Source: Candidatus Methylacidiphilales bacterium (GTDB lineage: Bacteria; Verrucomicrobiota; Verrucomicrobiia; Methylacidiphilales; CAZTYG01). From it: a DNA stretch of 64,000 nt. The stretch covers positions 1 to 64,000 of the forward strand of contig JANRJG010000040.1 in assembly GCA_033875315.1 (NCBI GenBank), read 5' to 3'. Below, piece by piece: positions 36,421 through 45,315 of this stretch (position 1 is its first letter; the number at the start of each line of letters is the position of its first letter). The notes under the pieces were generated by a model, which was given only the letters and a program-made list of their open reading frames with translations, had not been told where the DNA came from and ran no database searches. The position numbers were made by a program, and so were the translations under genes.

Positions 36421-39400
36421 CTAGGGCACGGTCAATTCCCACCAGACAGATTCCTCCTGGCCGAGCGTGTAGGGGGCGGCGTTGTGGGGCGGGGCGTAGA
36501 AGGTGACAAATTCGGGATAAACCGCATAACTTTGGAACCAGTAGCGGTAACGGGAATCAAAACTCAAGGTGGCCAGTCCGGCGGGTGTGGTGATGCGGAG
36601 CGGATTTTCGTTTGGCTTGCTGTTGTCGGCCTTGGCACCGTTCAACCAGCCAAGGCCGAAGTGCACGCGGGCATCGCCCCCTTCAAGGGTCGTTCCCCTG
36701 AGGGGGGTGAAGTTGAGTTCGTAGCGAAGTCCGCCGGGTGTGGCGGTGAGTCGGCCCTGCCACTTCAAGGGCCCGGAGGCGCCTTCTTTCCCGGTGATGA
36801 CGTAGGTCCGGCGTGTGCCCTCGACCGATGAGGTGAGGGTGGGTTGTTGTCCCTCTTGGCGACCGAGGTCCTCATAGACAGGCTTCTGTCCTGGCCGTGG
36901 GGCCGATCCCTGGACCGACCATCCACGGGAGGTGGCAAAGACCCGGCCTTGGTCGTCGTAGACCGAGGCGAGGCCGCCGTCCTTGAGCAGAACAGCACCG
37001 TAGCGTTTGAACTGGATCTGTTCCTGCACATCACTCGTTTTCACACCGGCGGGCAGGACTTTCTTCAAGGGCGGCTTGGCCGGTGTGGCGTCCCCGGTCG
37101 CACGGGAGGCGGCGGTGATGGCAAGGATGTAGGCATTTCCTTCGCCGGGCCGGCCCGTGGAGAGGATGTCAATGGATTCGATGGTCTTGTCAGGGTGTGG
37201 ATTGTCCCAGATCATTTGATAGACTCCGAAGCGGGTGCTGCCGCGGCGCGTGGTGGGGTTGTCCCCCAACCAGGCCACGGTGGCACCGGGGAGGAACATC
37301 GAGCCGTTGTCGACCGCGGAGCCGAACCACCAGTCGTGGATGTTTTCCTTGGGCTTGACCACGACATCGACAAAGGGATCGGGCTTGCCGGGGATCCAAG
37401 CCCTGCGCTCCTCAAGATAATAGACGCGGTAGACAAACTCGGGAATGCCCCAGGCACTGTTGTGCAGGAAATAGAGGCGCTCGGCCTTGCGGTTCACCGG
37501 GATGCCTTTGACTTCGCGCGGCAGCTCGGGGATTTTGGGGTTGGCTCCCGAGATGCCGATGGCGCCATTGCCTTTTGCACTGGTCGGATCGGTCAGCAGG
37601 TATTCGATGCCCCGAAAGTTCTGGCGGCCGGAGGGCAGGGAACGCATGTCATTGTCGGAACCACCGAGATGCCAGCCACGGCGTTGGTTCGGCCCGTCGT
37701 TGTCCGAGAGCGGCCAATTGACATGCCGGCCCAGGTCGACCGGATCAAAAGCCCAGACCGTGGTGTCTGCCTCGGCCGCGCCACCCGGATTGAGCGGGGC
37801 GCCGATGTTGGAGAGGACCGTGGAGAGGATCCGGATGAGTGCGGGCACGGGGTACTCCAATGACTGCACGAGCAAGACGACGATCCGGCCACGGCCGACA
37901 GGAATCTCGCTGAGGACTCCGGGCTGGGTCAGGGCGCGCACGGAGGAGCCGCTCAAGCGTGCGAGCGCCAGGGTATTGTCCCCGGGCTTGACGGTGAACG
38001 GGGCATCCACGTCAAAACCATCGCCGAAGCCACTGGGAAAGAAATCGCCATGGCCGAGACCGGCGGTCAGGGGGTTGCCGCCCCGGAGGAGGGCGCCGCG
38101 ACTGGCCACGGGTTCCAGTTTCAGCTCGGTCCCGGCGATTTCGGAAAGCCAACGGGCTCCGGCGGCATCCAGGCCGTAAACAAACAGCGTGCCGCCGCGA
38201 TCGAACAGACGGGCTAATCCGGTGTGGGAGCCAAGCGCGCCGGCACGGCTGGTCGCCTCGGTGCCGGAGACCACGACCAATTCCGCGGTGGCGGCATCCT
38301 CCGCCGAAAGAACAGGTTTTACAGGTGTGTTCAAACCGAGGCGGTTCTGTAATGGAGAGACGAGCATGTTATTGCTTGAAACCAGGAGGGTCTTTTTATC
38401 TGGAAAAACGGACGGTTCACCGGACCACTGAAGGAGATTGGCCATCAAGCGGGTGGAGGCTGGCTCGAGGCCGAGCGTATCTTGAAGGTTCAATTGGACA
38501 AAGACGACCCGGCCTTTGCCTTCCTGCAATTCCAATAAGGGTGAACCATTTCCTGAGGTCAGATGGACGCGGAAGCGTCCGGTGGCGGGGATCTCCAACG
38601 CCCCCCAGCTGACCAACTGGTCCCGTTCGCGGCTGTGCCAGAATCGGAGATCCTCATTGAGCAGACCGCGGGTGAGCACGGAGGGTCCTTCGAGCCGTGC
38701 GACCATGTTCAAGAGCTGACTAGTCTGCGCGAGCGGACGGGCTAGAAAGCGAGGAAGGCTCCGGTGGTCGAGCACGATGACGCGTCCTCCGGCCTCGATT
38801 TTTTTGCCCAGACCGGCCCGGTCCTCGTCTCCGCACCTGTTCAAGCCTTCTGAGCCGATGAGGAGGAATCCGTCCGGTGCGACCTCCCAATCGGCCAGTT
38901 TCTTGAGTGTGGTGAAAGGAATGTTGTGTGCCCGAAGAAACGCGGCTGCTCCGCCCTGGGGATCGTACAGCGCGAGGGACTGGCCCGCAGGCAGGGCAAG
39001 TCTGTCCGTGGCATATACCGTGATCGGCACATCATCGTAGAACCAGCGACCTGTGGCTTCCATGGAAAGGCGCACTTCCAGACGGAGACGCCGGTCTTCT
39101 TCCACCCGGGGAAGCGGAAACTCGAGATCTACGTAGTTTCGCGAGCCGGGTTGGCAGAGCTGGGTGAAGGATTTTTCGCCGAGCAGGGTTTCCCCGTCGA
39201 AGAGACGGTAGCGGGCATGGACTTCGCCGGGATTCGAGAGGTCGTAGAAGATCCCGTAACGGCTCTGGAATTTCTCACCGGACGAGAAACGGGTGCGCCG
39301 GTCGTGCGAGAAACTCACCAGAGGGAGGATGAAACGCCCGATGCCGCGGTCGACGTGGATCATCGAGGAGGCGAAGCCGGCATCGCGCACATTTTGGATG

Positions 39401-42105
39401 GAGAGCGTTCGGGTGGCTAGCAAGTTCAGTCCGTGGTAGCTGAGGTAGCGGTCCAGGCCTTGCTCGGTTCCCTCGCGTTTCAAGCGGAGATAGGCCAAAT
39501 GGCCGAGAAGCGGGATGGGAAGCTGGCTTTCGTAATAATGCCCCTCGGAGAAGATGACGGGTTTGCCCTCGATATGGTGGAGCTTGTTGTTGTCATTGGG
39601 ACGGACGAGGGAGGATTCTCCCATGTTTTTCAGATCCACCGACCAGTCTTTCTCGGGGTCTTGAGCGGGACGGTGTGAGTAGAACCCGGATTTGCGAAGG
39701 TAACTTGGGCGCTCCTCCGGATGGTAGAATAGGTAGTCTGAACGGTTTGACCAGCTTCCCCAGCCGTGCATATCGAGCGCAATCGCTCCGGGCGGGAAGG
39801 GGGCGGAGCCCCCGACGGTGGGCACCCGCGACGGATCCATGCTGCGGATTCGGGCCAGCTGGTCGGCCATCATCTGACTTTCGCCGGGTCCTTTGAAAAT
39901 GATTTCGTTGCCGATGTCCCAGACAGCAATCGATGGATGGTTGCCCTGGGCATCGATGAGGGCTTGCATTTGGGAGGTGGCGCGTTCCCAGAGAAGCGGG
40001 TCCTGCCAGGCATAGTTGTCCATGTGATGGGCATTCAGGTTGCTGTTTTCGTTTTTGACCAGATAGCCCATCTCATCGGCGAGATGAAGCACGGCGCGAC
40101 CCGTGAGGAAGCCGCTGGGCTGGTGGTTGCCAAAGTGGCGCAGGAAAATGAATGGCTGGTGCCGCACCGGCCAAGTGAGGGATTGCAGGACCACGTGGCT
40201 GCCCCCGAGCAGGTTGACGCGATGACCGTTGAGGGTGAAGTGGTCGTCTTTGATGCCAAATTCCCGGAACCCGAAGCGCTCGCGCCGGGTGTCGAGGACC
40301 ACGCCTGTAGCGTCCTTAATTTCGGTGCGAAGTTCATACAACCACGGGTCCTCAAGGGTCCAGAGGCGAGGTTTTGGGTCGTTCCAATCTCTCTTCAAGT
40401 CGACGGGGACGGTTTTTCCGGCGGGCACGGCGACGGTGAGGGTGGGGAAGCGGAAGACGGGTGTGCCTTTCTCGAGGACCGAGGCTTCCACGGTGTAGGT
40501 GCCGTCTTGGGACGAATTGTTGTTGAGCTTTAACTTTGCCTCAATCTGCGGACGGCCACCCGAGAGGGTCGTACGGACGGTGGCCTGATCGGTTCGAACG
40601 GCGGGCACGGAGATCAACTCCGGGATATTCTGCATGCCAATTTCGAGCCGGGTGGTGGAGGCGATGGGTGCGATCAAGCCGCGGCCGGGAGGATTCATCG
40701 GACCACCGGCGGGTGGGGTGATTCCCGGGGCGAGGGCGACGATGTAGTCGGTCACACCAATCATCAATTCGTGGGTCGATCCGGGGGTGAAGGTCCCGGG
40801 CAGCAGGATCATTTTGGGGAGTTCCCAGTTGGGGAACTCGCCCACGAGTTGGCCGTCAAGCACCACACGCGATTGCAGGAGGATGCGGCTGGGGAGCATG
40901 AGCTGGATGCGTTGTTCCTTCCAATTCGCAGGCACCGTGAAGCGGGTGCGATACCACATCCAATGGCTGGAATAGGTATCGTCTGGGATACGGTGGGGTA
41001 TGGTGGCTGGTTTCCACTGGGCCGCGGAGGCCGGTGCGGGGTGCTGCGCGTGCGGTCCCGGAACAAAGCAGAACTCCCAGCCCCGTTCGAGCCGGAGCAC
41101 CTGTGGGCGCACCCGTTCATCCCGGGCGGCATCCTGGATGTCCCAATATTCCAGGGTCTTGCGGGATCCAACACTGGCCCAGAAGCGGGTTTTATACAGG
41201 TCGGTGGATTTGTCCGGTTCCGGTTGGCCGGCAGGGATGACGGTGCTGGCGCCGGGTGCAAGGGTCAGCGGAAGGTCATTCACAACAAGGGCCACACCAA
41301 AGTAATCTTCATGACGGACGTGCAAGGTGATCACCATCGGAAGAGGTCCCCGGTTGGTTACGCGCACGGAACCTTTTTCTGCCCGCTCCAGGCGAATGAG
41401 CTCGTCAAGCGTGGCGGGACGGAGGCGTAACTGGCCGAAGCCGTTTTCATACAAATGCGGCATGTCCTGGGACTTGAGGAGAACCTCCCCGGAAATCCGC
41501 CCCGGGGTTAGTGGAAGGAGCAGAGAACCTTCGCCACTTGACCATAGGCTGCCACGCTCCCGGGTATCGAATCCGGGCAGGGCAACGCTACCCTCGCCAC
41601 TGACGATCCGGCCGCTTTGGTCTTTTCCCTCGAATCCGGCAAAGGGTTGACCATCTATCCAGGCTCCGGCGATGACGCGGGCTTCATCGGCGTCGAGCAC
41701 GGCCGGCCAGGGCTCGCCGGTGGCGGCTTCAGGTGGTAGTGTAACCTGTACACGCCACCAAACAGAACGGCCTTGATGGTCAAGTCGGGTTTCACGGGCG
41801 CGTCGGCTCATGGCCTGGGCGTAAGGCATGCCTGGTGCGCGGCGGGCGGCTTCCAGTGAATCGAGCGAATCGCCGAGCCACTCCAAGTGCGGGGTGAGGG
41901 TGACTTCCCAGGCGGGCTTTTCCGGCATGCGCAGGGAAAGAGGTGGAACATTGGGGGCGGGCTCTTTCTTTACGCAGCCACTCATCAGCACCAGGACACA
42001 CAAGACGAGAGCAAAGGACAGCAGCAAGGACAGTAAACTTGGAAGCCGGAGTTGCGAGGAAAGTTGTGAATGCATGAAAAGGGAATCTAGATTCAACGGA
42101 AGCAT
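36421..42105 (-). CDS. Giant GH2-type glycosidase lipoprotein with fused C-terminal domain
   Basis: 1894 aa, exported. Lipoprotein signal LVLCVLVLMSGC suggests membrane anchoring. After a long N-terminal region comes a GH2 sugar-binding and immunoglobulin-like part and a TIM barrel with DIGNEIIF (Asn733-Glu734, acid/base) and VIFSEGHYYES (Glu854, nucleophile). Then come a glutamine-amidotransferase-like segment, a module with FRGIEYLLTDP, and a last ~200 residues (YGAVLLKDGGLASVYDDQGR to the end) that match the separate protein at 44572. It is paralogous along its length to the protein at 45312. GGA 8 bases upstream supports the ATG at 42105; ATG 42075 is another option. Two operators lie upstream. 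The sugar removed is unknown. Confidence 0.85.
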   Translation of the reverse strand: MLPLNLDSLFMHSQLSSQLRLPSLLSLLLSFALVLCVLVLMSGCVKKEPAPNVPPLSLRMPEKPAWEVTLTPHLEWLGDSLDSLEAARRAPGMPYAQAMSRRARETRLDHQGRSVWWRVQVTLPPEAATGEPWPAVLDADEARVIAGAWIDGQPFAGFEGKDQSGRIVSGEGSVALPGFDTRERGSLWSSGEGSLLLPLTPGRISGEVLLKSQDMPHLYENGFGQLRLRPATLDELIRLERAEKGSVRVTNRGPLPMVITLHVRHEDYFGVALVVNDLPLTLAPGASTVIPAGQPEPDKSTDLYKTRFWASVGSRKTLEYWDIQDAARDERVRPQVLRLERGWEFCFVPGPHAQHPAPASAAQWKPATIPHRIPDDTYSSHWMWYRTRFTVPANWKEQRIQLMLPSRILLQSRVVLDGQLVGEFPNWELPKMILLPGTFTPGSTHELMIGVTDYIVALAPGITPPAGGPMNPPGRGLIAPIASTTRLEIGMQNIPELISVPAVRTDQATVRTTLSGGRPQIEAKLKLNNNSSQDGTYTVEASVLEKGTPVFRFPTLTVAVPAGKTVPVDLKRDWNDPKPRLWTLEDPWLYELRTEIKDATGVVLDTRRERFGFREFGIKDDHFTLNGHRVNLLGGSHVVLQSLTWPVRHQPFIFLRHFGNHQPSGFLTGRAVLHLADEMGYLVKNENSNLNAHHMDNYAWQDPLLWERATSQMQALIDAQGNHPSIAVWDIGNEIIFKGPGESQMMADQLARIRSMDPSRVPTVGGSAPFPPGAIALDMHGWGSWSNRSDYLFYHPEERPSYLRKSGFYSHRPAQDPEKDWSVDLKNMGESSLVRPNDNNKLHHIEGKPVIFSEGHYYESQLPIPLLGHLAYLRLKREGTEQGLDRYLSYHGLNLLATRTLSIQNVRDAGFASSMIHVDRGIGRFILPLVSFSHDRRTRFSSGEKFQSRYGIFYDLSNPGEVHARYRLFDGETLLGEKSFTQLCQPGSRNYVDLEFPLPRVEEDRRLRLEVRLSMEATGRWFYDDVPITVYATDRLALPAGQSLALYDPQGGAAAFLRAHNIPFTTLKKLADWEVAPDGFLLIGSEGLNRCGDEDRAGLGKKIEAGGRVIVLDHRSLPRFLARPLAQTSQLLNMVARLEGPSVLTRGLLNEDLRFWHSRERDQLVSWGALEIPATGRFRVHLTSGNGSPLLELQEGKGRVVFVQLNLQDTLGLEPASTRLMANLLQWSGEPSVFPDKKTLLVSSNNMLVSPLQNRLGLNTPVKPVLSAEDAATAELVVVSGTEATSRAGALGSHTGLARLFDRGGTLFVYGLDAAGARWLSEIAGTELKLEPVASRGALLRGGNPLTAGLGHGDFFPSGFGDGFDVDAPFTVKPGDNTLALARLSGSSVRALTQPGVLSEIPVGRGRIVVLLVQSLEYPVPALIRILSTVLSNIGAPLNPGGAAEADTTVWAFDPVDLGRHVNWPLSDNDGPNQRRGWHLGGSDNDMRSLPSGRQNFRGIEYLLTDPTSAKGNGAIGISGANPKIPELPREVKGIPVNRKAERLYFLHNSAWGIPEFVYRVYYLEERRAWIPGKPDPFVDVVVKPKENIHDWWFGSAVDNGSMFLPGATVAWLGDNPTTRRGSTRFGVYQMIWDNPHPDKTIESIDILSTGRPGEGNAYILAITAASRATGDATPAKPPLKKVLPAGVKTSDVQEQIQFKRYGAVLLKDGGLASVYDDQGRVFATSRGWSVQGSAPRPGQKPVYEDLGRQEGQQPTLTSSVEGTRRTYVITGKEGASGPLKWQGRLTATPGGLRYELNFTPLRGTTLEGGDARVHFGLGWLNGAKADNSKPNENPLRITTPAGLATLSFDSRYRYWFQSYAVYPEFVTFYAPPHNAAPYTLGQEESVWWELTVP

Positions 42106-42134
42106 TCGTCCAATCGGTCTGACTAGTCAAACGC

Positions 42135-42146
42135 TTGACGCGTTAA
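42135..42146. promoter_or_regulatory. LacI-type operator before the giant GH2 gene
   Basis: TTGACGCGTTAA fits TTRACGYRTTWA and differs from the perfect palindrome TTAACGCGTTAA by one base. It lies 30 bp before the divergent GH2 gene and 89 bp, centre to centre, from the second site, a distance that would allow looping by a tetrameric or paired regulator. Confidence 0.65.
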
Positions 42147-42223
42147 CAAATGCTTCAAGAGAAAAGGATCATGACTTTCAGGTTAATATACGAAGGGCCG
42201 GACAATGGGTGGGGTATCGAAAA

Positions 42224-42235
42224 TTAACGCGTTTA
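42224..42235. promoter_or_regulatory. LacI-type operator before the GH31 gene
   Basis: TTAACGCGTTTA fits TTRACGYRTTWA. It lies about 110 bp before the GH31 ATG, in the intergenic region shared with the giant GH2 gene. Confidence 0.65.
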
Positions 42236-42345
42236 GTCGCCTGTCGCTTGGCAGCACGCGTCCCGGTCCGATGATGGACACCTGACGAAACCGGGTCCTG
42301 CTGGGCCAGAGACATTGATAACTATCCTCCCCGAATACGCTGCTG

Positions 42346-44523
42346 ATGATCTCGAATGTTGATTGCCATGAATTGGCGGGGTTAGTGGATTTCGGCAAGG
42401 AGACGCTGGACCCTGCCCGTTCTGTTTGGACATTGGTGGCACCCGGAGTGTGGAAGATCACCCTGGGGAAGCCGGAAGAAATCACTCCGGTTTCTGTCCG
42501 TTGTTCCAACTCCGCCAAACAGGAGGCCTATCATCTGCTGCCTGAATGGGGCATGCAGGTTCCGTTTGAAGTGGAGAAGATCAACTTTCGCCGTCATCGT
42601 CGCGGGTGCACATTGGAACTGCCTTACGACCGGAGCGAGGGCATCTTTGGGCTGGGTCTGCAGTTGAAGAGCCATCTGCAATCGGGCAAGAAAAAACAGC
42701 TCCGAGTCAATGCCGATCCGACGGTGGACACGGGTGATTCCCACGCCCCGGTGCCCTTTTTTGTCTCGACCCATGGTTATGGGATTTTCGTCGATACGGC
42801 ACGTTATGCTTCCTTTTACTTCGGAACCCACGCCAAGGTCGAAGAGTTGAAGCGGAGGGTAGATGAAAAATGGGGATCGAATCCCGTGCCCCACACCAGC
42901 ACCGAGGAACTCTACGCGGCCCATTCCATCGGGAACACAACGGTCATCGACATCCCGGCGGCGGCGGGGGTGGATATCTATTTCTTTGCCGGGCCTGACA
43001 TGAAATCGGCCGTGAGCCGCTATGTGCTTTTTTCCGGGGGCGGCTTCCTGCCGCCGATTTGGGGTTTGGGGAATTGGTACCGGGCCTGCGGAACACACAA
43101 TGCCCGCGATGTGCTCAATCTGGTAAGGCAGTTTCAGAAGGATAAAATGCCTTTCAGTGTCATCGGATTGGAACCCGGATGGCACACTCATTTTTATCCG
43201 AATTCCTTTGTCTGGAGTGAGCGGTTTCCGGATCCGCGCAAGTTCACCGAAGACATGCATGAACGGGGTTACCGCCTCAACCTGTGGGAAAATGCTTTTG
43301 TCCATCCCGCCGCCCCTTTTGCCGAGGAGATCAAGCCCTTCTGTGGTGACGAACTCAGTACCGATGGTCTGGCTCCGGATTTTCTGGACCCCCGCGCCAA
43401 GAAAATTTTCTCCGACCACCACGACCAATTGATCAAGGACGGAGCCGATGGATTCAAATTGGACGAGTGCGACAACGGCGATTTTTTACCCTTCGCTTGG
43501 TCGTTCCCGGAACACACCCAGTTTCCGAGCGGTGCGGATGGTGAACAGATGCATTCACTCTACGGGGTGCACTACCAGCATACCCTGGCGGAGAATTTCC
43601 AACGGCTCGGACGCAGGCAGTATGATCTCGTGCGTTCCTCCGGGGCCTTGGCGGCCCCGCTGCCCTATGTGCTCTACAGTGATCTGTATGGCCACGACGA
43701 TTTCATCCGCGGCTTGGTCAACGCCGGTTTTTCCGGTTTACTTTGGACTCCGGAAGTCCGGCACGCCGACAGCATCGAGGATCTGGTGCGACGGGTGCAG
43801 TGCGTGGCCCTTTCGCCCCTCAGTCTCATCAACGGCTGGTACATTCCCAACCCGCCTTGGAAACAAGTCGAGCGTTCACTCAATGAGATGAATATTTTTA
43901 TGGCAGAATCGGAAGAAATCTCCGGCTTGCTGCGGGGGGTCCTGAATTTGCGCATGCGTCTGTTGCCTTACCTGTACACGGCATTTGCCACCTATGCCCG
44001 GGAAGGGACGCCGCCGTTCCGTGCCCTGGTGATGGACTATCCCGGGGATCGGAATACCTGGCGGTGCGACCGACAGTTTCTCGTTGGCCATGATCTGCTG
44101 ATGGCTCCTCTGCTGGCCAATGAAAAGAACCTTGATGTATACCTGCCTCAAGGGGTATGGCGTAATTTCTTCACGGGCAAGTCCTACCAAGGTGGGGAAA
44201 AGGTTCACTTTGCCGATGTTCCCCTCTCCGAAATGCTTCTCTTTGTGCGCGATGGGGCCATTCTGCCGCTGGCCAGCCCCGGGTACGCCTTCGATGGAAA
44301 AAAACCAATCCAGGTCGTGCCCCACATTTACAGTGAGACCAAGGCCAAAGGGTGTTTTTATGATGATGATGGGAACTCGCTCTCCTATCTATCGGGGGAA
44401 TGTGTTTGGCATGATTGGAGATGGAGTTCTTCCACCGGATTTCAGAAAATGACCCGGGGGTGCAAGAAGTCAGGCGCATTCCAACCCTTTGTACTGGGCG
44501 AACCCGTCCAGGTTGTTTCTTAA
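42346..44523 (+). CDS. GH31 alpha-glycosidase
   Basis: 725 aa, no signal peptide. N-terminal beta domain (SEGIFGLGLQLKSH), TIM barrel beginning WGLGNWYRACG, then GLEPGWHTHFYPNSFVWS, GADGFKLDECDNGDF with Asp373 as the nucleophile, a segment with DLYGHDDFIRG, and a C-terminal beta part (DGAILPLASPG). Family members hydrolyse terminal alpha-glucosidic or alpha-xylosidic bonds. First gene of a probable operon with the 247-aa protein and the second GH2 protein; a 48-bp gap follows. Controlled by the shared operators upstream, by inference. Confidence 0.9.
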   Translation: MISNVDCHELAGLVDFGKETLDPARSVWTLVAPGVWKITLGKPEEITPVSVRCSNSAKQEAYHLLPEWGMQVPFEVEKINFRRHRRGCTLELPYDRSEGIFGLGLQLKSHLQSGKKKQLRVNADPTVDTGDSHAPVPFFVSTHGYGIFVDTARYASFYFGTHAKVEELKRRVDEKWGSNPVPHTSTEELYAAHSIGNTTVIDIPAAAGVDIYFFAGPDMKSAVSRYVLFSGGGFLPPIWGLGNWYRACGTHNARDVLNLVRQFQKDKMPFSVIGLEPGWHTHFYPNSFVWSERFPDPRKFTEDMHERGYRLNLWENAFVHPAAPFAEEIKPFCGDELSTDGLAPDFLDPRAKKIFSDHHDQLIKDGADGFKLDECDNGDFLPFAWSFPEHTQFPSGADGEQMHSLYGVHYQHTLAENFQRLGRRQYDLVRSSGALAAPLPYVLYSDLYGHDDFIRGLVNAGFSGLLWTPEVRHADSIEDLVRRVQCVALSPLSLINGWYIPNPPWKQVERSLNEMNIFMAESEEISGLLRGVLNLRMRLLPYLYTAFATYAREGTPPFRALVMDYPGDRNTWRCDRQFLVGHDLLMAPLLANEKNLDVYLPQGVWRNFFTGKSYQGGEKVHFADVPLSEMLLFVRDGAILPLASPGYAFDGKKPIQVVPHIYSETKAKGCFYDDDGNSLSYLSGECVWHDWRWSSSTGFQKMTRGCKKSGAFQPFVLGEPVQVVS

Positions 44524-44571
44524 CTCATCGATTAACCGTGTGCAGAACAAACTTATGAACGGACAATTGTT

Positions 44572-45315
44572 ATGAAATACATTCGCTTATGTACTATTTT
44601 GAAGTTTCTCCCCATCATTCTACTCGGTTTTTTTCTACTGCCATTGGTCCCGTCCAGGGCGGCTGTAGATTTGAATACGATCCTTCCGAATGATTTTGAC
44701 CCCTCCTTGTTGCAGGAACATTTCCAAAACGACCACTACGGGTTCCTTCTGGACAAACGGGGCTGTCTGCGTTCGATCCACAATGCGGGTGGGGTTGTGT
44801 TGTTCCGCAAAGTGGGGGAATGGATCATCCAAGGCACTCCAAAGGAAGGACCTGATAAATTTACGTATGATGGGGGTATTCCCACCGGCCCTGAGTTGAC
44901 GGTAGTCAAGACTAAAGACGAGGCTGGCAATCCCGTATTCAACTATGTCAATGCCAACATGAGCAACTTTGTGCTTTGGGGCCTCAAGGTCACCTGTCTG
45001 CCGACAAAGATCGTGCTGGAGTACAATATGAAGATCACTCAGGATCTGCCACACGGGGTCGACACTAATTTTATCCTTCCCATCGATACCAACAAGGAAA
45101 TGATGGAAGACGGATTCAATGCCGAGCCGGGCAATCCCCTCGTTTTCAATTTCAAATCCGGCACGGCCACGGTCGCGTTTGACCAGAAGTTTGTCTGGTA
45201 CGGAACGCCAGGCTACAATGCCAGTGCCGGCGGTGCCACGTTCTATCTTGATTTTGGGGGCACGAAAACTGTCGGCGGCAGCGAAACGCTTCGTTTTGAA
45301 ATTGAAGTGCCATGA
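44572..45315 (+). CDS. Secreted single-domain protein matching the giant GH2 C-terminus
   Basis: 247 aa. Signal peptide (FLPIILLGFFLLPLVPSRAA), then one domain. The mature part (YGFLLDKRGCLRSIHNAGGV, later TATVAFDQKFVWYGTPGYNA) follows, in order, the last ~200 residues of the protein at 36421-42105 (YGAVLLKDGGLASVYDDQGR, ATLSFDSRYRYWFQSY). That paralogue carries the domain fused; here it is separate, and its stop overlaps the start of the GH2 gene by 4 bp (ATGA). I infer that it forms a complex with that enzyme. No catalytic motif is recognised. Confidence 0.8.
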   Translation: MKYIRLCTILKFLPIILLGFFLLPLVPSRAAVDLNTILPNDFDPSLLQEHFQNDHYGFLLDKRGCLRSIHNAGGVVLFRKVGEWIIQGTPKEGPDKFTYDGGIPTGPELTVVKTKDEAGNPVFNYVNANMSNFVLWGLKVTCLPTKIVLEYNMKITQDLPHGVDTNFILPIDTNKEMMEDGFNAEPGNPLVFNFKSGTATVAFDQKFVWYGTPGYNASAGGATFYLDFGGTKTVGGSETLRFEIEVP

